From an uncultured Duncaniella sp. (GTDB taxonomy: Bacteria; Bacteroidota; Bacteroidia; Bacteroidales; Muribaculaceae): a stretch of DNA of 64,000 nucleotides. The stretch lies in NCBI GenBank assembly GCA_910589485.1, contig CAJUSW010000015.1, positions 1 to 64,000 of the forward strand. The letters are read 5' to 3'. The notes beneath the pieces were generated by a model that was not told the DNA's origin, ran no database searches, and worked only from the letters and a program-made list of their open reading frames with translations. Position 1 is the first letter of the stretch, and each line of letters opens with the position of its first letter. Made by a program: the position numbers and the translations under genes. Positions 28,659-37,120 of the stretch are shown here, piece after piece.

Positions 28659-29735
28659 ATGAATAAAAGAATATTGGCGCCGTTGGTGGCTTTTGTGGCC
28701 TGGGTGGGTGCCGTGGGTCAGAATGTGTGGCTCGAGAAGGTGCATGATTTCGGTGCCTTTGACGAGGATATGGGCACGGTGTATTGCGAGTTCAAGCTCG
28801 TGAACAACGGGTCGGAGCCTCTGGCCATCACCGGGGCGCGGGCCAATTGCGGTTGCACCCGCCCCGAGTTCTCGACCGCGCCTGTGGCTCCCGGCGATAC
28901 TGCCGTGATCAGGGTGGGTTTCGACCCCAAGGGGAGGCCGGGACGCTTCAAGAAGCGCATCAACGTGGATTGCAGCGCTGAGCCTACTCGCACGTCGCTC
29001 ACTATCACGGGCACGGTGATAGGCTCGTCCAACACGCTCAAGAGCCGCTATCCGGTGGCTGTGGGGCCTGTGAGGCTGAGGTCGAGTGTGATAGCCTACG
29101 GCAAGGTGCTCAAGGGGGAGACCATGGGGCAGTATGTGGATGCCTACAATGCGTCGGGCGATACGCTGAGGCCACGCGTGGAGGGTGCGCCCAAGTATAT
29201 CCACACGATAGTCCAGCCCAAGGTGGTGCCTCCGGGCGAGCAGTTTATTGTGTCGACGGTGCTTCACAGCAATGAGACTCCGAGCTGGGGCATTACCACT
29301 GATTCGCTGACGTTCTATCCCGACGCGCGGTCGACGGAGAGCAAGACCATAGAGACTGTGGTGATACTGGAGGAGAATTTCTCGAAGCTCACGGCCGAGC
29401 AATTAGCCAAGGCTCCGGTGCTGGATACCGATGTTACGGCCATTGACCTGAAACAGCTGTCTAAGAGCGCGAAACCGTTTACCGAGCATTTCACCATCAC
29501 CAACCGGGGGAAGAGTCCGCTGATAATACGCGGAATCGCGTGTCCCGATCCGGCTGTGGAGGTGACTATGAAGGATAAGACCATCAAGCCGGGCAAGAGC
29601 GCGCGGGTGGATGTGACCATCACGCCGGCTAAGATAAAGAGCAATGAACTGCTCAACGCGCGTATAAATATCATAGCCAACGATCCCGCGCATCCATCGA
29701 CGATGGTACGGGTGGTAGGAGAAATAATCCCATAA
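28659..29735 (+). CDS. DUF1573 domain protein, long
   Basis: From the ATG at 28659 the product is 358 residues with a signal peptide (about 1-20). It has a DUF1573 domain at about 22-125 (VHDFGAFDEDMGTVYCEF, NCGCTRPEF) and a second, similar Ig-like domain at the C-terminus (about 255-355). An in-frame extension upstream is encoded by the composite repeat and is not real. It lies between repeat copies, upstream of meaB. Its TAA stop is part of an AT-rich repeat unit. Confidence 0.87.
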   Translation: MNKRILAPLVAFVAWVGAVGQNVWLEKVHDFGAFDEDMGTVYCEFKLVNNGSEPLAITGARANCGCTRPEFSTAPVAPGDTAVIRVGFDPKGRPGRFKKRINVDCSAEPTRTSLTITGTVIGSSNTLKSRYPVAVGPVRLRSSVIAYGKVLKGETMGQYVDAYNASGDTLRPRVEGAPKYIHTIVQPKVVPPGEQFIVSTVLHSNETPSWGITTDSLTFYPDARSTESKTIETVVILEENFSKLTAEQLAKAPVLDTDVTAIDLKQLSKSAKPFTEHFTITNRGKSPLIIRGIACPDPAVEVTMKDKTIKPGKSARVDVTITPAKIKSNELLNARINIIANDPAHPSTMVRVVGEIIP

Positions 29736-29777
29736 ACTTATAACCTCATAACCTCATAAACTTCGGCGTAAGCCGAA
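29733..29777 (+). repeat. short AT-rich repeat with hairpin before meaB
   Basis: CATAAACTTATAACCTCATA units are followed by the hairpin TTCGGCGTAAGCCGAA (29762-29777). It fills the gap between the DUF1573 stop and the MeaB start, ending eight bases before the ATG. Confidence 0.85.
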
Positions 29778-29785
29778 TAAAAGCC

Positions 29786-30883
29786 ATGGAACATATAGAG
29801 AACGACGAGAAGTATAACGGCCTGACCGTGAATCAGGGGGTGGCCCAGCCTCCCGTAGTGAATCCTTACCTGCAACGCCGCCGTCCACGGCGCATGCCTT
29901 CGGCGGCCGATATGGTGGAGGGGATATTGAAGGGCGATGTGACCATGCTTTCGAGGGCTGTGACGCTCGTCGAGAGTCTGTCGCCCGATCATCAGACTCT
30001 GGCCCAGGAGGTGATAGAGAAGTGTCTGCCTCACTCGGGCAATTCGCGCCGTATAGGTATCACGGGTGTGCCTGGAGCGGGTAAGAGTACGTCGATCGAC
30101 GTGTTTGGCCTCCATGTGCTCAAGCAGGGGGGCAAACTTGCCGTGCTTGCCATCGACCCGTCGAGCGAGCGCACCAAGGGCAGTATCCTTGGCGATAAGA
30201 CGAGGATGGAGAAGCTGTCGGTGCATCCGTCGGCGTTCATCCGCCCCAGCCCGTCGGCAGGATCGCTCGGCGGTGTTGCCCGCAAGACGCGCGAGACCAT
30301 AGTGCTGTGTGAGGCGGCGGGATATGACAATATTTTCGTGGAGACCGTGGGTGTGGGTCAGAGCGAGACGGCCGTTCACTCGATGGTAGATTTCTTCCTG
30401 CTGATACAGCTTGCCGGCACGGGCGATGAGCTTCAGGGCATCAAGCGCGGTATCATGGAGATGGCCGACGGCATAGTGATCAATAAGGCCGACGGCGACA
30501 ATGTGCAACGCGCACAGCTTGCGGCGGCCCAGTTCCGCAGTGCGTTGCATCTGTTCCCTACGCCGGCGTCGGGGTGGACACCCGAGGTGCTGACCTATTC
30601 GGGCTATTATGAGCTTGGCATAGATAAGGTGTGGGATATGATAGACCGTTATTTCGCGTTTGTGAAGGAGAACGGTTATTTCGACCGCAAGCGCAGCGAG
30701 CAGGCTCGCTACTGGATGTATGAGACCATTGACTCGCAGTTGCGCTCGCATTTCTATAATAACCCTGAGATAGAACGGATGCTTGCGGAGAAGGAGGTAA
30801 AGGTGCTTAACAATCAGCTCAGCTCGTTCATAGCCGCCCGCGACGTCCTCGACCGGTATTATTCAGCTCTTTTTGAGAGATGA
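29786..30883 (+). CDS. meaB: MeaB/ArgK-type GTPase, chaperone of methylmalonyl-CoA mutase
   Basis: The 365-residue protein is a G3E-family GTPase with Walker A GVPGAGKST at 94-102, the switch segment VETVGVGQSE and base-recognition NKADGDN. MeaB loads adenosylcobalamin into methylmalonyl-CoA mutase and rescues inactivated enzyme, here presumably for propionate/succinate metabolism. The mutase genes are not in this window. A PduO-type adenosyltransferase that makes the cofactor is encoded at 56.7 kb. It has no promoter of its own that I can see. Confidence 0.93.
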   Translation: MEHIENDEKYNGLTVNQGVAQPPVVNPYLQRRRPRRMPSAADMVEGILKGDVTMLSRAVTLVESLSPDHQTLAQEVIEKCLPHSGNSRRIGITGVPGAGKSTSIDVFGLHVLKQGGKLAVLAIDPSSERTKGSILGDKTRMEKLSVHPSAFIRPSPSAGSLGGVARKTRETIVLCEAAGYDNIFVETVGVGQSETAVHSMVDFFLLIQLAGTGDELQGIKRGIMEMADGIVINKADGDNVQRAQLAAAQFRSALHLFPTPASGWTPEVLTYSGYYELGIDKVWDMIDRYFAFVKENGYFDRKRSEQARYWMYETIDSQLRSHFYNNPEIERMLAEKEVKVLNNQLSSFIAARDVLDRYYSALFER

Positions 30884-30901
30884 GGTTTATGGGTTGACTT
30901 T

Positions 30902-31166
30902 AGTATAGAGGCGAAAGTATAGAGTATAGCGATTAGCTTTTTAGACCAGAGGGCCAAAGTTTTAGTATAGAGGCGAAAGTATAGAGTATAGCGATTAGAT
31001 TTTTTGACCAAAGAGCCATAGGACTATATTTTTAGATCCGAGAGAATATCGGCTTGAATTATATTGACCTCTGGTTCTATGGTCAATCTATAAACTCATA
31101 AACTCATAAACTCATAAACTCATAAACTTATAAACTCCTAACCCCATAACCTTCGGCTACGCCGAA
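30902..31166 (+). repeat. composite intergenic repeat, copy 3
   Basis: Same module order as copies 1 and 2, with the TATAGAG module present twice (from 30902 and from 30964). It continues through GACCAAAGAGCCATAGGACT, CGGCTTGAATTATATTGACC and the inverted CTGGTTCTATGGTC block, then AAACTCATAAACTCATAAAC units and the TTCGGCTACGCCGAA hairpin (31152-31166). It fills the gap after meaB; the gldE promoter starts seven bases after it. Confidence 0.9.
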
Positions 31167-31172
31167 TAAAAA

Positions 31173-31203
31173 TTTGCTATGTCGAATAAAAGTGTTAACT
31201 TTG
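31173..31203 (+). promoter_or_regulatory. promoter of the gldE-gldD-PPTase operon
   Basis: TTTG, 19 bases, TAACTTTG is an exact match to the Bacteroidota consensus. It lies just beyond composite repeat copy 3 and about 50 bases before the TTG start of gldE. Confidence 0.78.
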
Positions 31204-31255
31204 CAGTGTCGGAGCAATATGCCCGGCACTTTTTGTTTAACTCATTTACTTAGAA

Positions 31256-32629
31256 TTGGATACCGACCCCCTGCCGGCTTTAGATGCCGTAATGACATTA
31301 ATCACCGGAATGATTGATCTCCCCTTGCTCGCCGTGCCCTCGATGGGGGCAGCCCAGATAGTTGCTCTGGTACTTGCGGTGCTCGCATTGTTTGTTTCCG
31401 GTTTTGTATCGGGTAGTGAAATAGCGTTCTTTTCGCTGTCGCCCGCCCAATGTGACGAACTCGAGGAGGAGGGAAAGCGCGGAGAGCGCATCCTCTCGAT
31501 GCTTGACAAGCCCGAAAGGCTTCTCGCTACGATCCTTATAGCCAACAATCTGGTCAACGTCACCATAGTAGTGCTGTGTAACTTTGCGCTCGGCCCGGTG
31601 TTTGAGGGTATGAGCGAGGTGTGGAGTTTCGTGTTGCAGACTGTATTGCTCACATTCCTGATACTCCTTTTCGGCGAGATACTCCCCAAACTATATGCCA
31701 ACTCCAACAACCTTGGATGGGCGCGCATGGCCACCGGTCCGCTGAGCGGAATGGTGAAGCTGTTCTATCCGCTGTCGTCGGTGCTTGTGAAGAGCTCTGT
31801 GATAGTCAACAAGGTTGTGCCCAAGCGTAGCGATGCCGTTACGGCCGATGATCTCACCCAGGCCCTCGAGATAGCCGAGGTGGACTCCAAGCAGGATAAG
31901 GATATCCTGGAGGGAATTCTGAAGTTTGGCGACACTACAGCCTCCGAGGTCATGACTCCCCGCGTGGATGTGACCGGCCTGGATGTGGAGCTCACGTTCC
32001 CCGAGGTGATGAAGGTGGTGATCGACAGCGGATTTGCCCGCCTGCCGGTGTATGAGGAGTCGATGGACGATATCAAAGGCGTTCTCTACTCGCGCGACCT
32101 GTTGCCCTACGTGGGCAAGGCCGAGTCGGCCGACTTCAAGTGGCAGTCGCTCATGCGCGAGCCTTATTATGTGCCCGAGTCGAGAATGATCGACGACCTG
32201 CTCGAGGATTTCCGCACGCGCCGTGTGCATCTGGCCATCGTGATCGACGAGTTTGGCGGTACGCAAGGCATAGTCACCCTCGAGGATGTACTTGAGGAGA
32301 TTGTGGGCGATATCGACGATGAGTATGATGAGGAGGAAAAGACCTACCGCCGTCTGCCCGACGGATCCTATGTGTTCGAGGGTAAGACGCTGCTTAATGA
32401 CTTCTTCCGCGTCACCGGACTCGATGAGGAGGAGTATGCCCAGGTCACCGAGGACTGCGAGACGCTTGCTGGAATGCTCCTTGGCCTCAAGGGCGATTTC
32501 CCCAAGGAGAAGGAGTCGATAGTGTATGGCCGTTGCCGTTTCCTGGTCCTGTCAGTACGCCAGCACCGCATAGTGAATGTGCGCGTGAAGGTGATGAACG
32601 AGGTCCAGCCCGACCAGATGAAGCAATGA
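31256..32629 (+). CDS. gldE: GldE, CBS-domain membrane protein of the CorC/hemolysin-C type
   Basis: The 457-residue protein has membrane spans in about 27-190 (CNNM/DUF21 domain), a pair of CBS domains at about 220-345 and a C-terminal CorC_HlyC domain. The N-terminus MDTDPL is characteristic of the gliding-associated GldE subfamily. That requires a TTG start at 31256, and no nearby ATG fits. GldE and the lipoprotein GldD are needed for gliding in Flavobacterium. Many non-gliding Bacteroidota keep both, so the role here is unclear. The stop overlaps the gldD start (ATGA). Confidence 0.88.
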   Translation: MDTDPLPALDAVMTLITGMIDLPLLAVPSMGAAQIVALVLAVLALFVSGFVSGSEIAFFSLSPAQCDELEEEGKRGERILSMLDKPERLLATILIANNLVNVTIVVLCNFALGPVFEGMSEVWSFVLQTVLLTFLILLFGEILPKLYANSNNLGWARMATGPLSGMVKLFYPLSSVLVKSSVIVNKVVPKRSDAVTADDLTQALEIAEVDSKQDKDILEGILKFGDTTASEVMTPRVDVTGLDVELTFPEVMKVVIDSGFARLPVYEESMDDIKGVLYSRDLLPYVGKAESADFKWQSLMREPYYVPESRMIDDLLEDFRTRRVHLAIVIDEFGGTQGIVTLEDVLEEIVGDIDDEYDEEEKTYRRLPDGSYVFEGKTLLNDFFRVTGLDEEEYAQVTEDCETLAGMLLGLKGDFPKEKESIVYGRCRFLVLSVRQHRIVNVRVKVMNEVQPDQMKQ

Positions 32630-33291
32630 CGCGCTCAGGCCTGATAAAGCAATTCTTGGCCCCCCGTATTGCGCGCTTACGTGAAATATCGGCTGTCACC
32701 GCTACGGTGACAGCCGTTGTTGTGCCGTCGCTTCTGATAGGGACGGCCGGATGTGGCGGAGGCACGGGCGACCGCCATGTGGCTGTGCCCCGGCCTGAGG
32801 CCTATCCGCGCGTGGTGATGCCCGACAGCAGTTATGTGGATCTCCCGGTGGCGGGAGGGGTGACGCTGAGGGTGAATGAAGGTGCCGGTGTCAACGTGTC
32901 GTCGCGCGACGGCGCAGAGTGGGTTGATATCCGCTACAAGGGCGTGTGGGGCGAGCCGGGGGTGTATCTAACCGTCACCGAGGCCAGGGCCGGCGAGGTG
33001 GAGGAGGTGATGGCCAACCGTCGCGAGAGAATGGCCCTGAACTTGGGAGGGCAACGCTATGAGCTCACCGAGCTGACCTCGGCCGGCGGATGGGAGTGCA
33101 TGATGGCTGTGGCTCGCGGATCGCTCACCACTCCGGTGCAGATATTGGCCCGCAAGGATGGGAGCGTGATAAGCGGAGCCTTGGTGCTCACGTTGCCGGA
33201 TGCTGACGGCGTGGCCCCCGATCCTGTGGCGTTCGCCCCCGTGGTGGATGCTGTGGAGCGCGATATGCTCACGCTACTGAAATCTCTTTGA
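32626..33291 (+). CDS. gldD: GldD-type lipoprotein
   Basis: From the ATG at 32626, which overlaps the gldE stop by four bases, the product is 221 residues. It has a rather long N-region and a lipobox-like IGTAGC with the cysteine at 43. The mature protein (PRPEAYPRVVMPDSSYVDL onward) matches the GldD family, which begins with a PKPxGYxR-type motif. Translational coupling to gldE supports the assignment. A longer frame upstream of the ATG lies inside gldE and is discarded. Confidence 0.83.
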   Translation: MTRSGLIKQFLAPRIARLREISAVTATVTAVVVPSLLIGTAGCGGGTGDRHVAVPRPEAYPRVVMPDSSYVDLPVAGGVTLRVNEGAGVNVSSRDGAEWVDIRYKGVWGEPGVYLTVTEARAGEVEEVMANRRERMALNLGGQRYELTELTSAGGWECMMAVARGSLTTPVQILARKDGSVISGALVLTLPDADGVAPDPVAFAPVVDAVERDMLTLLKSL

Positions 33292-33315
33292 TCCCACTTT
33301 TATATTTCTTAATCT

Positions 33316-33858
33316 ATGGTTACAATCGATATATATAGTATGGCTATCCCGGCCTCGGAGCGGGGTGGGAGACGTGATTGCGAGCGGGAGGCCGTGGGCG
33401 CGCTCGTGGCCCGCGCGTTCGGCTCCGGAGCAGTACTGGATCATACTCCCGAGGGGGCGCCTTACATCGCCTCGCGTCCCGGCGTGAATGTGTCGGTGTC
33501 GCATAGCCGGGGGGAGTGTGTGCTGGCCGTGTCGGCTGTCAAGGTCGGCGTGGATCTCGAGGAACCCCGCGAGCAGTTGACGAGGGTGGCCGGAAAGTTC
33601 CTTGCTCCGGAAGAAAAGGGGAGGGGAGAGCTGTCGGTGGATGAACTTGCCCGATATTGGTCGGCGAAAGAGGCGGTGTTCAAGTGTGCCGGAATCTCCG
33701 ATCTTGTGATCTCCGAGATAAAAATTGACGGGTCGATGAAAAAAGCGACTGCGAGGGGTGAAATTTTCTCGATTTTTTTCGCTGAAAATTTTGCACCCGC
33801 CGTGCTCGCCATTGCCGTAAAAGGGACTGAAAACGGCGTGAAAATCGGTTTGAAATAG
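33316..33858 (+). CDS. 4'-phosphopantetheinyl transferase superfamily protein
   Basis: The 180-residue protein is of the Sfp type, which attaches phosphopantetheine from CoA to carrier proteins. The motifs VSVSHSRG, VGVDLEEPRE and YWSAKEAVFKCAG provide the Mg2+ and CoA ligands expected for the family. It is shorter than the two-domain Sfp of Bacillus (about 224). The gldE-gldD-PPTase order suggests one transcript; the carrier protein partner is not identifiable here. Confidence 0.87.
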   Translation: MVTIDIYSMAIPASERGGRRDCEREAVGALVARAFGSGAVLDHTPEGAPYIASRPGVNVSVSHSRGECVLAVSAVKVGVDLEEPREQLTRVAGKFLAPEEKGRGELSVDELARYWSAKEAVFKCAGISDLVISEIKIDGSMKKATARGEIFSIFFAENFAPAVLAIAVKGTENGVKIGLK

Positions 33859-33918
33859 AACTGAAATTATTCTGAAACACGGAAAATGCTATATTTTTTG
33901 AAAAAAGTTGTTGAAATA

Positions 33919-33950
33919 TTTGGTCAGAAGTAAATTTGGCTATAACTTTG
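33919..33950 (+). promoter_or_regulatory. promoter of tRNA-Asp
   Basis: TTTG (33919-33922), 20 bases, TAACTTTG (33943-33950). Transcription would begin about 35 bases before the tRNA. Confidence 0.75.
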
Positions 33951-33992
33951 CACTCGCTAAAGGGAACTAACCTAAAGCACCTCAAAAACCTT

Positions 33993-34066
33993 GGTGTGGT
34001 AGTTCAGCTGGTTAGAATACCTGCCTGTCACGCAGGGGGTCGCGGGTTCGAGTCCCGTCCATACCG
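33993..34066 (+). tRNA. tRNA-Asp (GTC)
   Basis: GGTGTGG (33993-33999) pairs with CCATACC (34059-34065) with one G-U pair, and the discriminator is G34066. The anticodon GTC is at 34027-34029 in a perfect CCTGC/GCAGG stem. D-loop and T-loop (TTCGAGT) are normal. The gene has its own promoter and terminator. Confidence 0.96.
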
Positions 34067-34080
34067 CTGAGGAGAGAGGA

Positions 34081-34127
34081 GAATGTGTAATCGATAGTCT
34101 TCGGACTTCATTACACATTCTTTTTTT
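34081..34127 (+). terminator. strong terminator after tRNA-Asp
   Basis: A perfect 11-bp stem GAATGTGTAAT/ATTACACATTC encloses a second AGTC-TTCG-GACT hairpin and is followed by seven T residues. Confidence 0.92.
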
Positions 34128-34162
34128 ATATCCATTCGTCCCGATACAATTTTGGCGCGCGC

Positions 34163-37069
34163 ATGCGCGTTATACGTTACGAAGTGAGAACCCATGGATT
34201 CATCTCGAGATCGCGCGTGCTCAGATGGTGCGCGTCGATGTTGCCGGTCATGGCGGTTGCTGTGGCCTTGGGCTCTTGTTCCACTAAGAAAAACACGGCC
34301 GCCTCGCGCAACTATCAGGCCTTCATCACCCGCTACAACGTATATTTCAACGGCGACGAGCATTACAAGGAGACGCTTCACGATATGGAGGCATCCTACG
34401 AGGACGATTTCACCGGTCCGTTGCTCATGCACCCTGCCGAGGCCTATGCCGTGCCGTCGGCCCCACAGCCCTCAGGCTCCTTCACCCGCTCCATAGAGAA
34501 AGCCCAGAAAGCCATACAGCTCCACAGCATCAAGAAGCGTCCGCGCCGCACTCCCGGCAAGAGCGGAGATCCCGAATACCGCAAATGGCTCAATCGTGGC
34601 GAGTATAATCCATTCCTGCATAACGCATGGCTCATGATGGGGCGGTCGCAGTACATGAACGGCGATTTCCTCGGGGCCGCATCCACCTTCCACTACATCA
34701 GCCGTCACTTCTCATGGCTCCCGGCTACGGTCACCGAGGCCCGCCTGTGGGAAGCGCGGTGTTATTGCGCCCTCGGCTGGCTCTACGAGGCTGAGGTGAT
34801 AATCTCGCGTGTGAAGGATAGTCAGCTCGTCGACCGTCAGCTCAGGGAGCTGTACTCGTTCACGTCGGCCGACTTCTATATCCGCTCCAAGGAGTATGAC
34901 CGGGCCATTCCATATCTGCGCGAGGCCGTGAGGCTGGCGTCGCGCCAGCAGAAGCCCAGGCTCTATTTCGTGCTCGGGCGCGTGTGCGCCTTGGCCGGGC
35001 GCAACGGCGATGCCTACGAGGCTTACGGAAAAGCCGCGGGGACCGGCGGAGCCTCCTACCGCACCCGCTTCAATGCCCGCATAAAGCAGAGCGAGGTGTA
35101 CACCGGCTCCGATATAGCCCGCGAGGTGAAATCCCTGCGCCGCATGGCCCGCTACGGGAGCAACCGCGAGTATCTCGATCAGATCCACTATGCCATAGGA
35201 AATCTCTACCTCTCGCGCCGCGACACGCTCAATGCCATGAAGGCATATCGTGAGGCCATAGCGCGCTCCACCCGCAACGGCATCGACAAGGCGATAGCCC
35301 AGGTGGCGCTCGGAGATCTCTATTACCGTCGCGGCGACTATGGCGAGGCCCAGGAGATGTATGCCGAGGGGCTACCGGTACTCCCCGACTCCTATCCCGG
35401 ATATGCCACCATGAAGCACCGCTCGGATGTGCTCGACGAGCTTGCGGTCTACACCCGCAACGTGATCCTCAACGATTCATTGCTCAGGATTGCAGAAATG
35501 CCCGAAAATGCGCGTCTGAAGGTGGTGGATGATATCATCCTCCGCCTGAAGAAAAAAGAGCGTGAGGAGGCTGAAAATGCGCGCAGGGAGGAGTATCTGG
35601 CGAGGCAGGAGGCCGCCGCGCCTGTGCTCAACGCGCCGTCGGCCGGCGCTCCGCAGGAATTCAAGCTGAACACCGACCGGTCGTGGTACTTCTACAACCC
35701 CGCCACCCGCAATGCCGGGCGCACCGATTTCCAGCGCCGGTGGGGATCGCGCAAGCTCGAGGACGACTGGAGACGGCGCGACAAGTCGTCGTTCTCATTT
35801 TCCACGGGAGATGATATGCCCGATGACACCCCGGGCGAGGAGGCCTCTACAGGAGATAATGTCGCATCCGGAACCGATACCGGCCCTACATCCTCGGCCG
35901 ACCCGCATACAAGGGAATATTATCTGAGCCAGCTCCCGCTGACCGACGTGGAGAAAGTGACGGCTAATGAGGTGATACAGGATGGCCTGTACAATGCCGG
36001 CCTCATACTCAAGGACCGTATGGAGGATTTTCCCGCCGCCCGCCGGGAGTGGGGCACCCTCATGGCCCGTTACCCCGACAATGTGTATCGCCTGGACGTG
36101 TACCACAACCTCTATCTCATGTACATGCGTCTGGGGCAGGAAGCCGAGGCAGAGACCTACCGGAACCTCATCCTGGCTGAATTTCCCGATTCGCGTCAGG
36201 CCGTGGCCATGAAGGATCCTGCATATATCGACCGCCTCAGGGCAATGGTGGCCGGGCAGGAGGCCCTCTACGAGCAGGCCTATGACGATTATATGGCCGA
36301 CCGCAACACGGCGGTGCATGAAGCCCGGCAGAAGGCCGAGCGCGACTATCCGCTCTCACCGCTGATGCCAAAGTTCATGTTTCTCGACGCGCTCGCTTAC
36401 GTCACCGAAAACAAGCCGGCCGAGTTCAACGAAGTGCTGACCTCCATCCTCGAACGTTATCCCGAAGCCGACGTGGCCCCCCTCGCCGCCTCATGGCACA
36501 AGGGGCTCAGGGAAGGGCGCAAGCTACATTCCTCGGGCTCCAATGTGCGCGGCCTGTTGTGGGAGACACGCCTCACCAACGATTCAATCACTGGCGAGGA
36601 CGGAGAGGTGAAGCTCAACTTCACCCTCGCGCCCGACGAGCCTCACTACATGGTGATGCTTTTCCCGGCCGATGAGGTGTCGGCCAACCGCTTGCTCTAC
36701 GATGTGGCGCGCCATAATTTCTCGACCTATGTGATCAAGGATTTCGACCTTGAGGTGATGAATTTCGGCCCGCTCGGACTGGTCATTGTGAAAGGCTTCG
36801 ACAACAGGGCCGAGGTGGAGCACTACCGCACACTGCTGTCGCGCGACGAAGGCTTCACAATGCCGGCGGGAGTGAGGCCGGTCGAGATCAGCAAGCGGGA
36901 TTTCGAGGAGCTGATGAGGGGGCACGGATCGTTTGAGGACTATTTCCGCTTCGTTGACGGGAAGACGCTACTTGACACCCACCGTTCGGTACTCCCCGCC
37001 GACACCTATCCGCCACCGTCGGAGATGTATCCGCCTCAGCCTCCCGATGATGCCGATGTCCGGGAATGA
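34163..37069 (+). CDS. porW: SprE/PorW-type tetratricopeptide lipoprotein
   Basis: The 968-residue protein has a lipoprotein signal with the cysteine at 39 (ALGSC) and then STKKNTAASRNYQAFITRYN, the opening typical of SprE/PorW. Helical TPR-like repeats fill about 120-500, followed by a charged linker and a second helical region. SprE/PorW supports type IX secretion and gliding in Flavobacterium and Porphyromonas. Homologues also occur in Bacteroidota without a known type IX system, so function here needs the core genes, which are not in this window. A start at 34238 is possible but would shorten the signal n-region. Confidence 0.75.
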   Translation: MRVIRYEVRTHGFISRSRVLRWCASMLPVMAVAVALGSCSTKKNTAASRNYQAFITRYNVYFNGDEHYKETLHDMEASYEDDFTGPLLMHPAEAYAVPSAPQPSGSFTRSIEKAQKAIQLHSIKKRPRRTPGKSGDPEYRKWLNRGEYNPFLHNAWLMMGRSQYMNGDFLGAASTFHYISRHFSWLPATVTEARLWEARCYCALGWLYEAEVIISRVKDSQLVDRQLRELYSFTSADFYIRSKEYDRAIPYLREAVRLASRQQKPRLYFVLGRVCALAGRNGDAYEAYGKAAGTGGASYRTRFNARIKQSEVYTGSDIAREVKSLRRMARYGSNREYLDQIHYAIGNLYLSRRDTLNAMKAYREAIARSTRNGIDKAIAQVALGDLYYRRGDYGEAQEMYAEGLPVLPDSYPGYATMKHRSDVLDELAVYTRNVILNDSLLRIAEMPENARLKVVDDIILRLKKKEREEAENARREEYLARQEAAAPVLNAPSAGAPQEFKLNTDRSWYFYNPATRNAGRTDFQRRWGSRKLEDDWRRRDKSSFSFSTGDDMPDDTPGEEASTGDNVASGTDTGPTSSADPHTREYYLSQLPLTDVEKVTANEVIQDGLYNAGLILKDRMEDFPAARREWGTLMARYPDNVYRLDVYHNLYLMYMRLGQEAEAETYRNLILAEFPDSRQAVAMKDPAYIDRLRAMVAGQEALYEQAYDDYMADRNTAVHEARQKAERDYPLSPLMPKFMFLDALAYVTENKPAEFNEVLTSILERYPEADVAPLAASWHKGLREGRKLHSSGSNVRGLLWETRLTNDSITGEDGEVKLNFTLAPDEPHYMVMLFPADEVSANRLLYDVARHNFSTYVIKDFDLEVMNFGPLGLVIVKGFDNRAEVEHYRTLLSRDEGFTMPAGVRPVEISKRDFEELMRGHGSFEDYFRFVDGKTLLDTHRSVLPADTYPPPSEMYPPQPPDDADVRE

Positions 37070-37120
37070 TAAGCCCCCCGATGGGATTATACTGATTGTT
37101 TGATCGTAAATAGTTGATAA

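Noticed and set aside
33993..34066. tRNA-Asp as an integration site
   Set aside because: No integrase is adjacent, no direct repeat of the tRNA 3' end was seen nearby, and the gene is followed directly by its terminator.
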